64,000 bases of DNA, taken from positions 18,414,001 to 18,478,000 of the forward strand of contig CM065309.1 in NCBI GenBank assembly GCA_033032175.1. The letters are read 5' to 3'. The notes below the pieces were generated by a model. That model saw only the letters and a list, made by a program, of their open reading frames with translations. It was not told the origin of the DNA and ran no database searches. Positions within the stretch are counted from its first letter, which is position 1. Every line of letters begins with the position of its first letter. This document shows positions 47,345-58,900 of the stretch, piece after piece. The stretch comes from Saturnia japonica (Eukaryota > Arthropoda > Insecta > Lepidoptera > Saturniidae). The position numbers and the translations under genes were made by a program.

Positions 47345-47505
47345 TATTGAAAAAAAGATAAACCCGATCGAGTTTCTTGCCGGTTCTTCTTTATGGCTGG
47401 GATATTTTCCGAACCCATGATAGTGTTTTGACATTCATAAGTACGTGCTTTGGGCAAAATTTGAATAAAGACTTTTAGATTTTGAACAAAAATACACACA
47501 AGCAT
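47345..47505 (+). repeat. LINE 3' tail (family G) copy 2
   Basis: CCCGATCGAGTTTCTTGCCG, GTTCTTCTTTATGGCTGGGA, CCCATGATAGTGTTTTGACA, then TTTGAATAAAG. It is collinear with 16946..17085. Confidence 0.6.
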
Positions 47506-47854
47506 TAAATAAATTAAGATCAAGTTAAAACTACATTGTATTTTTTTTAATAAGTCATTTATTATAGAGTTGGACACTGTCCAACAGTAAATGCGGGAGA
47601 TCACCCGAGGGAACCTCCGACGATTGCATTGTGTGGATGAGATTTATGGAAGCGAATAATTCCCTGCAGTGGATGGCTTTTGTTTGCATTGTTTTATTTA
47701 ATAAACTGCTATGTTCATTGCAAAAATGTTTAAAAATACTATTTTAATAACAATGATTATAACCAATACTCGCATTGAGCCATCATAGCTCGGGAGGATC
47801 TAGAAACTTCTAATATTTCCGTAATACCAGCATGAGTCATTAATAATAATAATA
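47506..47854. other. AT-rich, TAA microsatellite
   Basis: It ends in a short (TAA)n run at 47840-47854. Nothing else recognised. Confidence 0.5.
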
Positions 47855-48510
47855 ATGTCAGTCTGTAAGTGTCCTACTGCTGGGCAAACAGTCCTCTTCC
47901 CCAGCGAAGGCAAGGATTTAATCACCCCGCCAGCCCACAATATCTTGGCGATTTCGAACGCCGAGGAATCAGCAGTTCAATATTTCTCCCACATACGATG
48001 GTATTACAAGAACATTTCTCTAGCGTTCCGTTTTCCTCACGATATTTTCCTTATCAGCCGATAGACTTACCAACGTAAATTAGAAAATTGACGCGAATTC
48101 CGAAAAATGTCTTTGGTACTAGCCGGAGTTCGAACCTGTGTACATTGAATCGATATTCCGCCGGTGTAAACACTAAACCAGGGGTTCTCAAAGTGTGTGC
48201 CAAGGTCACCCATCACATTGACTAGCTAGTTAGCTATTATATTTTATTTTTGCTTTTCTTATGTGTCTCTTGAATTTTTTCTGTGTTAATTTTATATTCT
48301 TATAAATAAAAAGTTTAGAATTTAAATTCATAATGTGCATATTTTAACTTTTGTGCCTATCTACCTAACTAGTGTCATTGTACTATCTATTTCTACCGGC
48401 TAGATTGGTTAGGGCACCGAGAAAAAAAGGTAAACATGTATGTGCGCCGCGGACTGAATAAGATTGGGAACCGCTGCACTAAGCAGTTTAATTGTTGAGT
48501 ATGAAATTGC
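47855..48510 (+). repeat. CTGCTGGGCAAA repeat (family D), interrupted
   Basis: It runs from GTCTGTAAGTGTCCTACTGC, TGGGCAAACAGTCCTCTTCC through ACGATGGTATTACAAG and TTTTCCTCACGATATTTTCC to GGAGTTCGAACCTGTGTAC and GGTGTAAACACTAA, where a hAT MITE is inserted; CAGTTTAATTG continues after it. GTTCGAACC is a B-box-like motif in inverted sense, suggesting tRNA-related ancestry. Confidence 0.6.
48179..48476. mobile_element. hAT-type MITE nested in family D repeat
   Basis: A 298-bp element starting CAGGGGTTCTCAAAGTGTG and ending GATTGGGAACCGCTG, so the outer bases form the classic hAT pair CAGNGGTTC / GAACCNCTG. Flanks are CACTAAAC (48171-48178) and CACTAAGC (48477-48484), an 8-bp duplication with one change. 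No transposase. It lies 102 bp before a storkhead exon. Confidence 0.8.
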
Positions 48511-48578
48511 CAGTAAAACGTGGGATTTTTCCTAATGATGAAATAAATATAACGTAAAGTTTTGTTTATTGCCTTCAG

Positions 48579-48676
48579 GTGACATCGAGGATTGCATTGT
48601 GACGCCCGCATACCAAGGTCAATTCACACCGTTGCCGGAGGCGCTATGCGACTGTATTATGGACCTTACAACACAG
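48579..48676 (+). CDS. Storkhead-box gene, exon encoding N-part of winged helix
   Basis: A 98-nt internal exon. The acceptor is TTATTGCCTTCAG and the donor is CAG|GTAAGT-like (GTAAGTTA). The first two bases complete a codon from a missing upstream exon; then 32 codons are open and end in phase 0. The peptide has DIEDCIVTPAYQGQFTPLPE followed by ALCDCIMDLTTQ. This is the start of the storkhead domain (vertebrate STOX1/2, Drosophila knockout), where a short run with the Q-F-x-P-L-x-E-x-L-C pattern precedes the helices of the winged helix. Storkhead proteins are nuclear DNA-binding regulators; knockout acts in motor-axon guidance in flies. GC content is much higher than in the flanks. The next exon of the same domain is 11.65 kb downstream in matching phase. 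Upstream exons were not found. Confidence 0.85.
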
Positions 48677-48714
48677 GTAAGTTACTTTTTAACATACGAC
48701 GTTTCAACATATTC

Positions 48715-48910
48715 GTGATTCGTTTGAACATAGTGATGAAACCATAGTATGGTGCTTCGGCGTTTTCTAATGCCCGCTTGGCTACTTACCACTTTCAAGT
48801 CAGCTCTACTTAGAACCAATCTTCCACTGAGCTTAGCATGCTACTATCTTCTGCCACATCGTCACTTACGATCAGATGGGATTGTGGCCATAACGCTAGG
48901 CATATAAAGA
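48715..48910 (+). repeat. SINE copy (family B)
   Basis: GTGATGAAACCATAGTATGG, TTTTCTAATGCCCGCTTGGC, CTACTATCTTCTGCCACATC and GATTGTGGCCATAACGCTAG follow the family order; the tRNA head is absent. It starts about 40 nt after the exon's donor site. Confidence 0.75.
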
Positions 48911-48967
48911 AAAAAAATGTACATATATTCATGCGAAAGTAAAGAAGATTTTTTTTTCTTCGCTCAA

Positions 48968-49490
48968 TCTATACTAATATTATAAAGCTGAGGAGTTCGT
49001 TTGGTTGGGTAAACGCGCTAATCTCAGGAACTACTAATTAGAAAGGAAAAATTGTTTTACTATCGGATAGTTCATTTATCGAGGAAGGCTAAGGCTATAG
49101 GCTATATAACATCACGCTACAAACAATAGAAGCGGGGCATCAATGTAAAATGTTGCAAAACCGGGGGAAAATTATTCCTTTTGAGAGCTTGTTTTTATAT
49201 ACATGGTATTAATCCTTATCGAAATAAATACGTTATTCATCACGAGTATTTAGTTTTGAACAAAATTGCGCTTTACAGAAATTGATTTAAATGAATGTCT
49301 TAGGAGATATCACAGTTTAAAAAACTCGACAGCAAAATAATGATCAAGTACCGCGAGCGCATTTTTATTATGCAGAATAATGTGGGAGGAGGGCGGCGCC
49401 TAATAATACAGTGCTTACGACCCACTTTCTTTAACCCTTTCTCTCTCTCTCTCTCTTACATGATGCAGACGAAGTTGCGCGGGTCATCTA
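48968..49490 (+). repeat. CTAGT-family (Helitron-like) repeat
   Basis: It starts CTATACTAATATTATAAAGC, TGAGGAGTTCGTTTGGTTGG; the middle has TATCGAGGAAGGCTAAGGC and AACCGGGGGAAAATTATTCC; the end is CAGACGAAGTTGCGCGGGTC after a CT microsatellite (49438-49458). It is the longest copy of the family in the window. Confidence 0.6.
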
Positions 49491-49835
49491 TTTATAAATA
49501 TACATCAAGAGACTAGTTTTGACATCACCCAGATGTGTTTTCTCATAATCCAAGAAAATTACAAAATCAACTTTAATGTAACACTAACTTAATTTATTTA
49601 AATTAAATATACTTCTATATCATTCAGGATGCGTAAATATTTTTTGGGTTATTAAATTAATAATAATTTGATTTTATTAAACCTATTGTCTTAATAGATT
49701 TAAGAAGATAATTCTTGTAGCAGCATTTATAATATTTGCCTATATATATTTTTTCATATGGTACCACGGCAAAATGATGGCATTGTGCCTGATAGTGAGT
49801 ACAATAATACAATTGAAAAATTACAGTTACCACCA

Positions 49836-49965
49836 AAAGATCCGTAATCTATCGACGGTTATCGCTGTCATAACGGCCAGCCTTTCAGCAGCTAGATATA
49901 GGTACATTGGCTAATCCCGAAACGCGGGAACCAAAACAGAGAAGATAGTCACTGTGTCGAATTTA
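49836..49965 (+). repeat. Dispersed repeat (family F) copy 2
   Basis: AAAGATCCGTAATCTATCGA, GGTTATCGCTGTCATAACGG and ATCCCGAAACGCGGGAACC; partner of 11941..12085. Confidence 0.45.
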
Positions 49966-51354
49966 TCATCATGTGTATGTATGGTGGTCGCGAACCAGTC
50001 TTTCTTACCACACCGATTGGTTTTGGAGTGCTACACTCCTAAGCGTACCACTATGGCAGCTGTTTGGTGCTTGCGATCCTGTTTGTCTCCAATAGATAAA
50101 TATAATGTTTTTATTATGGTAAAAAACTACCCCGTACATATTATTAATGAAAAAATCGTTTACTGCTTATTAAACTTAAAATAAAACTCGAAATAGTATC
50201 AATATAACGCTTATACAAATTACCATTAGTTGAAATACCTAACACAAGTTTAGTTTACAATTCGCCGCCTATGCATTTAATACTACGATAAAATTATCTC
50301 CCAAACGTTTGTAGAAAATGTTATCCTGAAATACGTAAAACGTTTCGAAGAAAGTTTGTCCAAAAAATGAGAATTATTATATCGAAACTGCAATGACTCG
50401 CCGATTTCATTATAACTATGTACATCTCGAAAACTTGATGACTGCCCGTAATTACTGTGAACTGTATTTCATACAATCGCAATTAATGCCGCACCAGCCT
50501 CTTAAGCTAACCAAATATTTGCACTTAATTGACCAATGTGTTTCGAAAAACAAAAGGTTTGTGTGAACCAGGCCAAAAACAATAGATTTCGAAGGTATAG
50601 TCTCGGAACTTTCTCTCGAATGTGATTTGAAATGCGTATTAATGAGATATGGTAACGAAGATTCATTTCGATAAAAATACTTACTTTTTTCCTTTTCTTT
50701 TTTTGTTTTATGTTTGCTGGACATTGCTTAACCCAGTTTGGATACAGTTTGTGTCGCTTCTTAAATTTTGATAAGAGTACTCGTAACTAAGTTATAATTA
50801 ACCTATTTTTTATCTTATTTAACATCTAAGGAGTTTTGTCTAATGTCATGATCGTTGTCTAAAATTTAGATGACATTTTGAGGATCGTAGTCCGAGTAAT
50901 GTATCAAGCCAGATCCATCCTATGTTGATGTAACTATTTAAATAATGAATCTGCTAGTAGGTTTAATACTGTTTTATTTATTTAGTTTGTTTACATAGTG
51001 GTTTATTATAATTATAATACTTCTTATGCAAGAATAAACTTATGTCAATATACATTTTATATTGTGCACCATTAGACATCACTCTTTGACAAATCTCGAA
51101 TGTCATGTTCTTTATTGGAACATTTAAATTCTAAACGGCCAGTACATATAAAATAGTGGCGATCGAGGCTCCACTAACTTTTAGTACTAGGAGAAATTAA
51201 AAAAAAATCTAGAATGTATGTACAAAAAAAGGATTTCTTTTAAGTAATACTTATTTTGGCATGCTTAGTAAAAGGCAAAATTTAGAGCTGCGTGTGTGTG
51301 TGTGTGTTAATTAAATTAAAATAATGTCTATTTATACAAAGTTCAATTATTTTT
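49966..51354. other. Intronic, nothing recognised
   Basis: AT-rich with a short (GT)n run at 51293-51308. No gene or repeat could be supported. Confidence 0.5.
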
Positions 51355-51500
51355 AACCGTCTTAAAAAAAAGACGGAGGTTACTCAATTCGAATGTAATA
51401 TAACCGATTTGGATGATTCTTTTTTTGTTTGATAGGGTATACCTCAAGGTTGGTCCCATTTTAATTTCATTGGACCTTTAACTTCAGAGATACACCAGGG
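51355..51500 (+). repeat. GACGGAGGTTAC repeat (family J) copy 1
   Basis: ACCGTCTTAAAAAAAAGACG, GAGGTTACTCAATTCG, GATAGGGTATACCTCAAGG and CATTGGACCTTTAACTTC match, inverted, the copy at 53760..53970 (TGAAGGTCCAATGCCATTG, GGATAGGGGATATCTCAAGG in complement, TGTGTAACCTCCGTCTTC). Confidence 0.65.
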
Positions 51501-52667
51501 AACTTTTTTAAATCATATTGAAGTTTTTTTTTATTTTGTTAAAAACTATCTTGAACACAATAAAAAAATACAGTTTAATAAATTCACCTTATTATATAAT
51601 TGATGGCTAGTTTACTTCATGTTGTCAGCAAGCGGGATCAACATTTTGGTGTTATTTTTGTTTTGATACGCCAAAGTAGTATAATTTCTTAAATCATTTT
51701 TTTTTATTCAGATCAGCGACCACTAGTCTTGTAAGTACCTTGTACTAAGACCGAGGCAATCGGCTTTCATATCAATCTCTTTCATAATTATTTCCATATA
51801 AGTTACTCTTAATTACATTTGAAAGTGATTAATGGAAAAAAACGACGATATTCCATATTATGAAAGTGTATTTCATTAGCTTAACGTGTTAATTTGTTTC
51901 AAAATGTCGATTTGCCTGAGGGATCACGACCATTTTGAATTTCGTTGACACCACGGGCAATTAGGTAAATACATTTATTATTCATATAACAGTTATTTGC
52001 ATACTGTAATGGTTGATTTAATTCAAAATAGACTCAATACCGGAATAAAATTTGACCATGAATTTTTATAAACGCCAAAAGGTTTAGATTATACGAATTT
52101 TGGACCTGTTATGTAGTGTGGTTCAAGTTAAAACAGCAAAATTCTTTAAATTTAAAAAATGATTTATTCCCTAAAAAAGACCTCATCCACAGTGCCACTT
52201 GTCCCGATATATTTTCTTGAAAACTTTTCCAAGACAATAAGGAACAAAACAAGAAAGATTTAAGCATATCTATCGTCCGAATGGTGAGTCTTATGTTCAA
52301 ATAAAAATCCTATAGAAAGAAGTATACCTATTCAGTTTTCACAAATTTGAAAAAATTTCCAGTAGCTTTTTCCAATGTTTCAATATAAATCTAATGAGAG
52401 CTATTTTTAAAACAAAAAGTATCAAAATTGATCCAGCGGTTCTCAAATGGTGCGCTTACCAACGAACACCATTTAATATATATATATATCTAGATTTGGG
52501 GATATTTCATGTTTGAAATAGGTTGGAGCTATAATATATGAAATTAAATAAGTACAAATTTTTGAGTTTCTTGGAAAATTGAGTTTTATTTTTAGTTATT
52601 TTAATAAATCTATCAATAAATAGCGACCCCATAATGATACAGTCGTATATAAGAAAGATGGAAAGAC
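51501..52667. other. Intronic, nothing recognised
   Basis: AT-rich with a TA microsatellite near 52478-52490. No supported feature. Confidence 0.5.
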
Positions 52668-52800
52668 GGCAACGCGCTAGTGGTACCTATCCATGTTACA
52701 AGAGCCCATAGGCTATATGATAACCGCGTACCATCAGGCGGGCCGAATGATTGTTTGCCACCTTAGTTGTATTAATAAAAGTCCTTCCTTATTATGGTTA
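52668..52800 (-). repeat. Family A 5' fragment
   Basis: GGCAACGCGCTAGTGGTACC, CCCATAGGCTATATG, TACCATCAGGCGGGCCGAAT then TTGTTTGCCACCTTAGTTG: the 5' half of family A on the - strand. Confidence 0.6.
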
Positions 52801-52829
52801 ATGTGTTTGTTTGTTTATAATAGACTGGA

Positions 52830-52970
52830 AAATTTTGTACTACTATTATAAATAATTATGTAGTTTGTTTTGTCATTGACAGGAGAGACTACGATATTAA
52901 TAAGTGATAAAGTTACTTTTTTAAATTAAATTTTAATTAACGCGAAGTCACTGACGGTGGCTAATTCATA
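52830..52970 (+). repeat. CTAGT-family fragment, eroded
   Basis: The 3' end AACGCGAAGTCACTGACGG then TGGCTAATTC parallels GAAGTCGCGGGCGGTTGCTA at 41480. Confidence 0.4.
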
Positions 52971-53279
52971 AAGTTAATGTGGGGTTAGATATAAAAAAAT
53001 ATTTTGTACAGAAAAATGTAATTTGTTTGCCGCTAGTCACTTGAAACGTACACCGAGACGACGCGGCGACGTGGTCATATTGGACTTGTTAAGAAATTCC
53101 TACAATCGTGATCTTTTTGTCGATACACGACTAGAATAGCAAACTCGTTTGCTCATCACAATATAATCTACCTCCTTCTCATCAGACTTAGTTGTTTGCA
53201 TAAATTATACAACAATGTTATAACTGAACTAAAAAATCGTAGACATATTTCATTGTTCATTTATATTATGCTTATATGT

Positions 53280-53718
53280 TAGTATTTATAAAGCCGATCG
53301 ATTTGATCCATTGGCTCTGCGTAGAGATGTTGGTTCACTTTGCATCTTCTACCGCATTTATCATTGGGAGTGCTCCGAGGAAATGTTTGGATTGATCCCG
53401 GCTGCTGAATTTCACCATCGGACATCGCGTCAGAATAGTAAATTCCATCCACACCACCTCGATGTCCAGTGTTCCACAACAGTGCGTTTCTTAAGGCATT
53501 TTCTGCCTCGCACAACCACTCTGTGGAACCAGCTATCGCCTGAAATCTTTCCGAGCCGCTATGGCCCCGTGACCTTCAAGAAGAGAGCATATTCTTTCCT
53601 AAAAGGCTGGCAACGCATCTGCGAGCCCTCGGGTGTCGCGGATGTTTGTGGGTGGCGGTGATCACTTTCCATCAGGTGCGCCACCTGCCCGTTTTCCCCC
53701 TTTTTACCATTAAAAAAA
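53280..53718 (+). pseudogene. LINE ORF2 C-terminal fragment with poly(A) end
   Basis: A 116-codon frame (53311..53661) reads ALRRDVGSLCIFYRIYHWEC, GLIPAAEFHHRTSRQN, LPRTTTLWNQLSPEIFPSRY and FLKGWQRICEPSGVADV. This is the well-known C-terminal tail of a lepidopteran Jockey-like LINE ORF2 (family known from memory). After the stop come GATCACTTTCCATCAGGTGC, GCCACCTGCCCGTTTTCCCC and an A-run at 53711-53719, i.e. the normal 3' UTR and tail. The copy is strongly 5'-truncated but its remaining frame is open. Confidence 0.75.
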
Positions 53719-53759
53719 AATGTTTAAGTATATGGTTTGGGTAAATGTTATTTATACAA

Positions 53760-54025
53760 AAAAAAAAACACAAAAAACAACTTCAATGTTTTTGATGACT
53801 TCCCTAGTGTATGTCCGGAGTTGAAGGTCCAATGCCATTGAAATTAAAATGGGACCGCCCTTGAGATATCCCCTATCCAATAAAAACAGAATCATCCATA
53901 TCGGTTCATAAAGAAAGAAATTATGTCTGACATCCATTAAAAAAAATAGAATTGTGTAACCTCCGTCTTCTTAAGCTGCGAGCGCATCATGTGGCGATGT
54001 GACGGAAGTGCGATATAATGAACTT
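53760..54025 (-). repeat. Family J copy 2 joined to family C
   Basis: The inverted partner of 51355..51500, followed without gap by GCGAGCGCATCATGTGGCGA and TGTGACGGAAGTGCG, the complement of the family C core. This suggests that families J and C can be parts of one longer element. Confidence 0.55.
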
Positions 54026-54039
54026 AGCAATAAAAATAA

Positions 54040-54100
54040 CATCGGTTTGTTAGTGTCCCATTGCTGGGCAAACCACTTTTCCCAAGTGAAGGAAACTCAG
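54040..54100 (+). repeat. CTGCTGGGCAAA repeat fragment (family D)
   Basis: TTAGTGTCCCATTGCTGGGC then AAACCACTTTTCCC; 5' piece only. Confidence 0.55.
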
Positions 54101-54280
54101 CTATAAATTATAATATTTTTTACACAATTAAGATATCTGCAAAATTAATTTAAATTATTATTTGTTATGACGGCTATCTTCATCGTGTTGTTGCTAAGGT
54201 AATAAAATTAATTTTTGTACATACATATTATGTATAGAGAAACGAATTTATTTGCAACATTAATCAAATTGAATTAAAAT

Positions 54281-55884
54281 TGAACTTTGTCAACGAGCCT
54301 GATGGACCGATGCCAAATATCAACGTTCCTAGAGTCATAAACGCTATTCAAGACTTAAGTATTACTGGTGACTTAGTAAGAAAGAAGTTATCTAGCTTCA
54401 GTGATACTACAGCATCAGGGCCAGACGACATACCCTCAGTGGTATTGAAAAAATGCTCAGGAGCTCTAAGCGACGAAATAGCGAAAATGATGAACAAATC
54501 TCTGAAGGATGGAATAGTGCCAGCTAATTGGAAAACGGCAAATGTAGTACCGATTTATAAAAAAGGAAATAAATTACTGCCCGTCAACTATAGGCCCATA
54601 AGTTTGACCAGTGTATTGTGCAAAACCATGGAGATGATGATAGCTTGCCACATAAGAGAATTTCTAATACATGAAAAGATTACCCTGGATGAGCAGCATG
54701 GTTTCATCCCAAAACGATCTGTTACAACCAATTTTCTAAATTGCTTAAACGAGTGGACACGGAACCATAGTAATGGACAGCCAACAGATATCATTTACTT
54801 GGATTATGAGAAGGCATTTGACCGTGTTCCTCTGAAACGCCTCATACACAAATTGGAACACCTTGGCATACGTGGAAGCATTTTAGCCTGGATATGCGAC
54901 TTCCTTTCTGGTAGAAGGTTTCGGGTGCGCATTGGCGAAGTCATGTCCGATCCGCGAAGTGTCCTCAGTGGCGTTCCTCAAGGTTCGGTGCTTGGTCCAT
55001 TGCTCTTTATCTTGTTCCTCTCAGACTTGAAAAGTACTCTGCAACTACCTTTTTCGCTTTTTGCTGATTATACCAAATTTTTTGCTAACCCTCGAAGCAA
55101 CTGGAGAGCTATACAGAATGACCTTAATGCGATTTTTAAGTAGACTCATGACTGGCTTCTAACTTTAAATGTGAATAAGTGCTCCGTGCTACACATTGGT
55201 AGTAATAATCCTTGTCAGATATACTATCTTGGTGGTGAACAATTAACCGCAGTTGAAACACAAAGGGACTTGGGAGTTACAGTGTCCAAAGATCTTAAAT
55301 GGGGAACTCATGTGCTTGGGGTTGTGAAGAAAACTAATTCGATCCTTTATATCATTCGCAAGGCATTTAAATTCCTAACAGCTAAAACTTTTATAAAGTT
55401 ATACAAGACCTATATTAGACCACTTCTTGAACATGCTTATATTATCTGGGATCCCTACTTCAAAAAAGACATTAAGCTCATTGAAAATGTACAGAGAAGG
55501 GCTACTAAGATGGTGTATGCAATGCGTAACTTACCCTATGAACAGCGCCTCATAAACCTTGGCCTTACCACACTAGAACACCTTAGACAAAGGGGCAGGT
55601 TAATCGAAACTCATAAAATCCTCACTAATTATTACGATGTGTCCAGCCTTAAAGATATGTTTAAGTCAAATGAAAATAAACACCTACGAGGTCATCCCTT
55701 GAAACTTTGGGAATTCCCAGCAAAAAGAAACCCAATGAAGCAGTTCTTGACTAACAGAGTGGTCACAGCATGGAACAAACTTCCAGGAAAAGTTGTGATG
55801 GCTCCTACTATAACCTCCTTTAAGAGCAGATTGGACAAGGAAGATATCTCCAAGCTATTTGATACGCACGCATCAGCTAATTAG
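54281..55884 (+). pseudogene. LINE ORF2: reverse transcriptase, disabled
   Basis: About 534 codons in one frame with a single in-frame TAG at 55141-55143. Reverse transcriptase motifs in order: TASGPDDIPSVVLKK, NWKTANVVPIYKKGN, YRPISLTSVLCK, HGFIPKRSVTTN, DIIYLDYEKAFDRV (first catalytic D), GVPQGSVLGPLLF, and FADYTKFF, where the second aspartate of the normal F-A-D-D box is tyrosine. After the stop the C-terminal region continues: QRDLGVTVSKDLKWGTHV, FIKLYKTYIRPLLEHA, VQRRATKMVYAM, NRVVTAWNKLPGKVV. This arrangement fits the CR1/L2/Daphne group; the exact clade needs a tree. The endonuclease is missing. The reading frame is otherwise intact, so the copy is not very old. Confidence 0.85.
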
Positions 55885-55922
55885 CTGCTAGTGTGTCTTA
55901 CCAAATATAATAATAATAATAA
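54281..55922 (+). mobile_element. CR1-group LINE, 5'-truncated
   Basis: A non-LTR element starting inside ORF2 and ending with a (TAA)n tail at 55906-55922, the kind of microsatellite tail used by CR1/L2-type LINEs in place of poly(A). Coding sequence runs to the TAG-containing end near 55884. No target duplication was recognised. Confidence 0.75.
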
Positions 55923-58900
55923 TCAAGCATAAATTCTTGAGCTTTATGTATCTGTAAAAATTGATCTAAGTGACTAATCTATTGAATGCTTAGAAGATGC
56001 TAATCCACACTAACATTATAAATTCGAAAGTAACTCTTTTGTTTCTTTGTTACTAATTGACGTCTAAACATCTGAACTCATCGAAATGAAATTTAGCATA
56101 TAGGATATGGTACGAAAACGCGCAGAAGTAATTGCAGGAGAATCTAGTAGGTTGATTGTTTCTACTCAATGCGTTCCCTAAACCATTCATTCATTCTATT
56201 ACGATGAAACTGCCGTGAGTCGTTGTGTGGACACCCGCGCACTTCATGTATTAGTACAACCAATTGCCATAGGTGGCGCGCGAGTCGTTTCATTTCGAAG
56301 ACAACGGAAGCGAAGTTTCATACATAAGCTGGTATGAACTAAATGTAATTAATGTTAGTCTAATTAGTCCAAATAACAAGACCGTAAATCTCCTATAATT
56401 ATTTTCGTACAAAATTGTAGAATAAGCATAAAGAAGAGATCGCTAATCAATTCTAAAGCGTTAGGTTCTATTTGTTTAGTTCATCAGGTGCCCTTGCGCA
56501 ATGTGGACCCAATTCTGCAATAGAGACATGGTATGTCTGCATTAGACTAGTTTGACATTACAAATAATGTGGGTTGAAATTTGAAGTATATTATTTTTGC
56601 ATCGGAGATTATGAAACTTAGAATTTTATTGTCCATCTGTAACTACGAAGTTGTCTACGGGGGTATTTAGATATATTTTATTATTTGGACATTATTTATT
56701 ATTTAATTATACTAGTTAATTGATTAAACTATTGTAGGTAAACATTAAGAAAACGCTCGAGGAATATTCTAACTGTACTTACATTATAATTAAGTAGATA
56801 GTCTTTTTCTAAAGTTGTAGATTTAGAGGATAATAATATTGGCACAATTTTGTTTGATCTATTTAACCAAACCATTTACCTAATTAATGAGCTAACATTA
56901 TTAAATCTTCAAAAATATTGTATAACAATTTATTAAATGTAGTAATCACCCAATAGTCAATATATAAACAAAAAACTAATTTTATTTTTGTTTTGATCAA
57001 GCGTTGTAAAAACTTATCGTTGTTCGATTAAAAACTGGTTTACTTTAATTCCTTTATTATCCGGTGTCTGTTTCATGCTCAGTTTACATACCTCTTTATT
57101 TTATTAAGGACACGGAAATCGTTCAAATATGAAGAACGAGTAATACGAAACTTTAAAATTTCCTGCATGATTCTAGTTCATCTATAATATATATATATTA
57201 GTTTTCAGAAATATTCACGTATTAGGAATAATATAACAAAAGCTACTGACATACCTCACAGAATAAGTTAGGTGAAGTGGTAATAGGATACCTAGTTTCA
57301 TCCGTCGTTAATTCGTCATCTTCTAAAGTCTAAAATAATTTGTGATGTTACTTGTCTGGAAATCTTGTCCCTGCAAACATAGCGTAGGATGCCCTTAGGA
57401 CTAATGAGGTAACGATATTGAAAGGGCAGTTGGAAGTAACATATATGATGCAAGAAATAGAAAGTAGTTACTTGGTTTGGCGTTTGGGCGAATACGGCTA
57501 TTGATGAGTAAAAAATGAAAGAATGTGTAGATGACAAGAAACTAATAAGTAAATATTACGTCCAACTAATATTATAAAAACTGAATGAACGAACGAATGA
57601 AAACTGTAACAAAATAAAATTAAAAATCGCACTCGTAAACATTCTGCACCTTAAAGTTACAATTTATGCACTAGATAAAGACAATACTGCACCGAGCCCC
57701 AAAGGTATTTTAAGTACAATCTTTAACGCATAAATTTGTACGCACATTACACAAGTAAAGCGCATTAATATCTGTCACATTCTAGTTCTGAAGGTTGTCT
57801 TGCTAAACAATGTTTCTGATCAGCGATTGATATTGTAACATGATAGGATTTACATTCAATTACAAAAGTGTAATTGGAATGTTAAACTATGTTATTTGAA
57901 TAGGGCTTATGCTAATGACAGTCATTGGGTAATTTGTGTTTATAGAACCTTAATTGAAATTTTATATGAGACGTGATTTAATTATACATACAGTCATAAA
58001 CGCTATACAAAACATGTTATTAACTATAAAATGGTGCATTATATTTATCTAAGTATATTATTTATTGTGGATATTTTGTTTAGGAAAATTTTTGTACCAG
58101 ACATTTTTATGTGTAAAGAAAATATCTGTAACCAGAGTGAAAACGATAACTATGTCGAATGTCGACGAATCAAAATACCCTTGCCAATTATTTTTCGTCG
58201 CAGAAGACACTTTTTTATGCTACACGTTGCAAAATGCATAATGTGTAGTTGTTTTTTTGTTGTAATTTTTCTCCGTCCCAATTTATAAAAAAATATATAC
58301 TCATGTACATACATAAGTAGCTTATACTTTTTTGGCATAACAAACAAAATTAACTCCAAAATTTTTATCCCGAGTGCCAACAATGATAATACTTAATACT
58401 AAATCATTTTGCTGATATTTTTTTATCGTTTAAAAATTATTTAACGTTGTACAAATGAAACATTTTGATTTTTTATTGATTTCTAATTTGATTTTAATTA
58501 GACTAAATTAATGCTAATTTATACACAGTTAAAGTCATACACAAAAAAGTCAGTTAATTGAATTTATAATATTGTCGTTACTGGCTAACTTTATCATGTC
58601 GCACTTCCGTCACATGATGCGCGCACAACTATCAATTTTACCCTCTACCAACCCGACAAAAGAAATACATATATCTTCAAATTTCTATATTGTATTATAA
58701 TTATATAATCTTTTCGTGCGATAGATATGCTCTGAGAGTTACATATTATAATATATGAAATTGCCAAATATCTGAACTATATATTTTCATAGCCAACCGA
58801 GATTTTCAATGAAATATAAAAAATTTACACTATCCAAAACCTTTCCAATATCGATTATCATATGTATGCCACAATTGTCAATGCCACTTGAAGCGCATAG

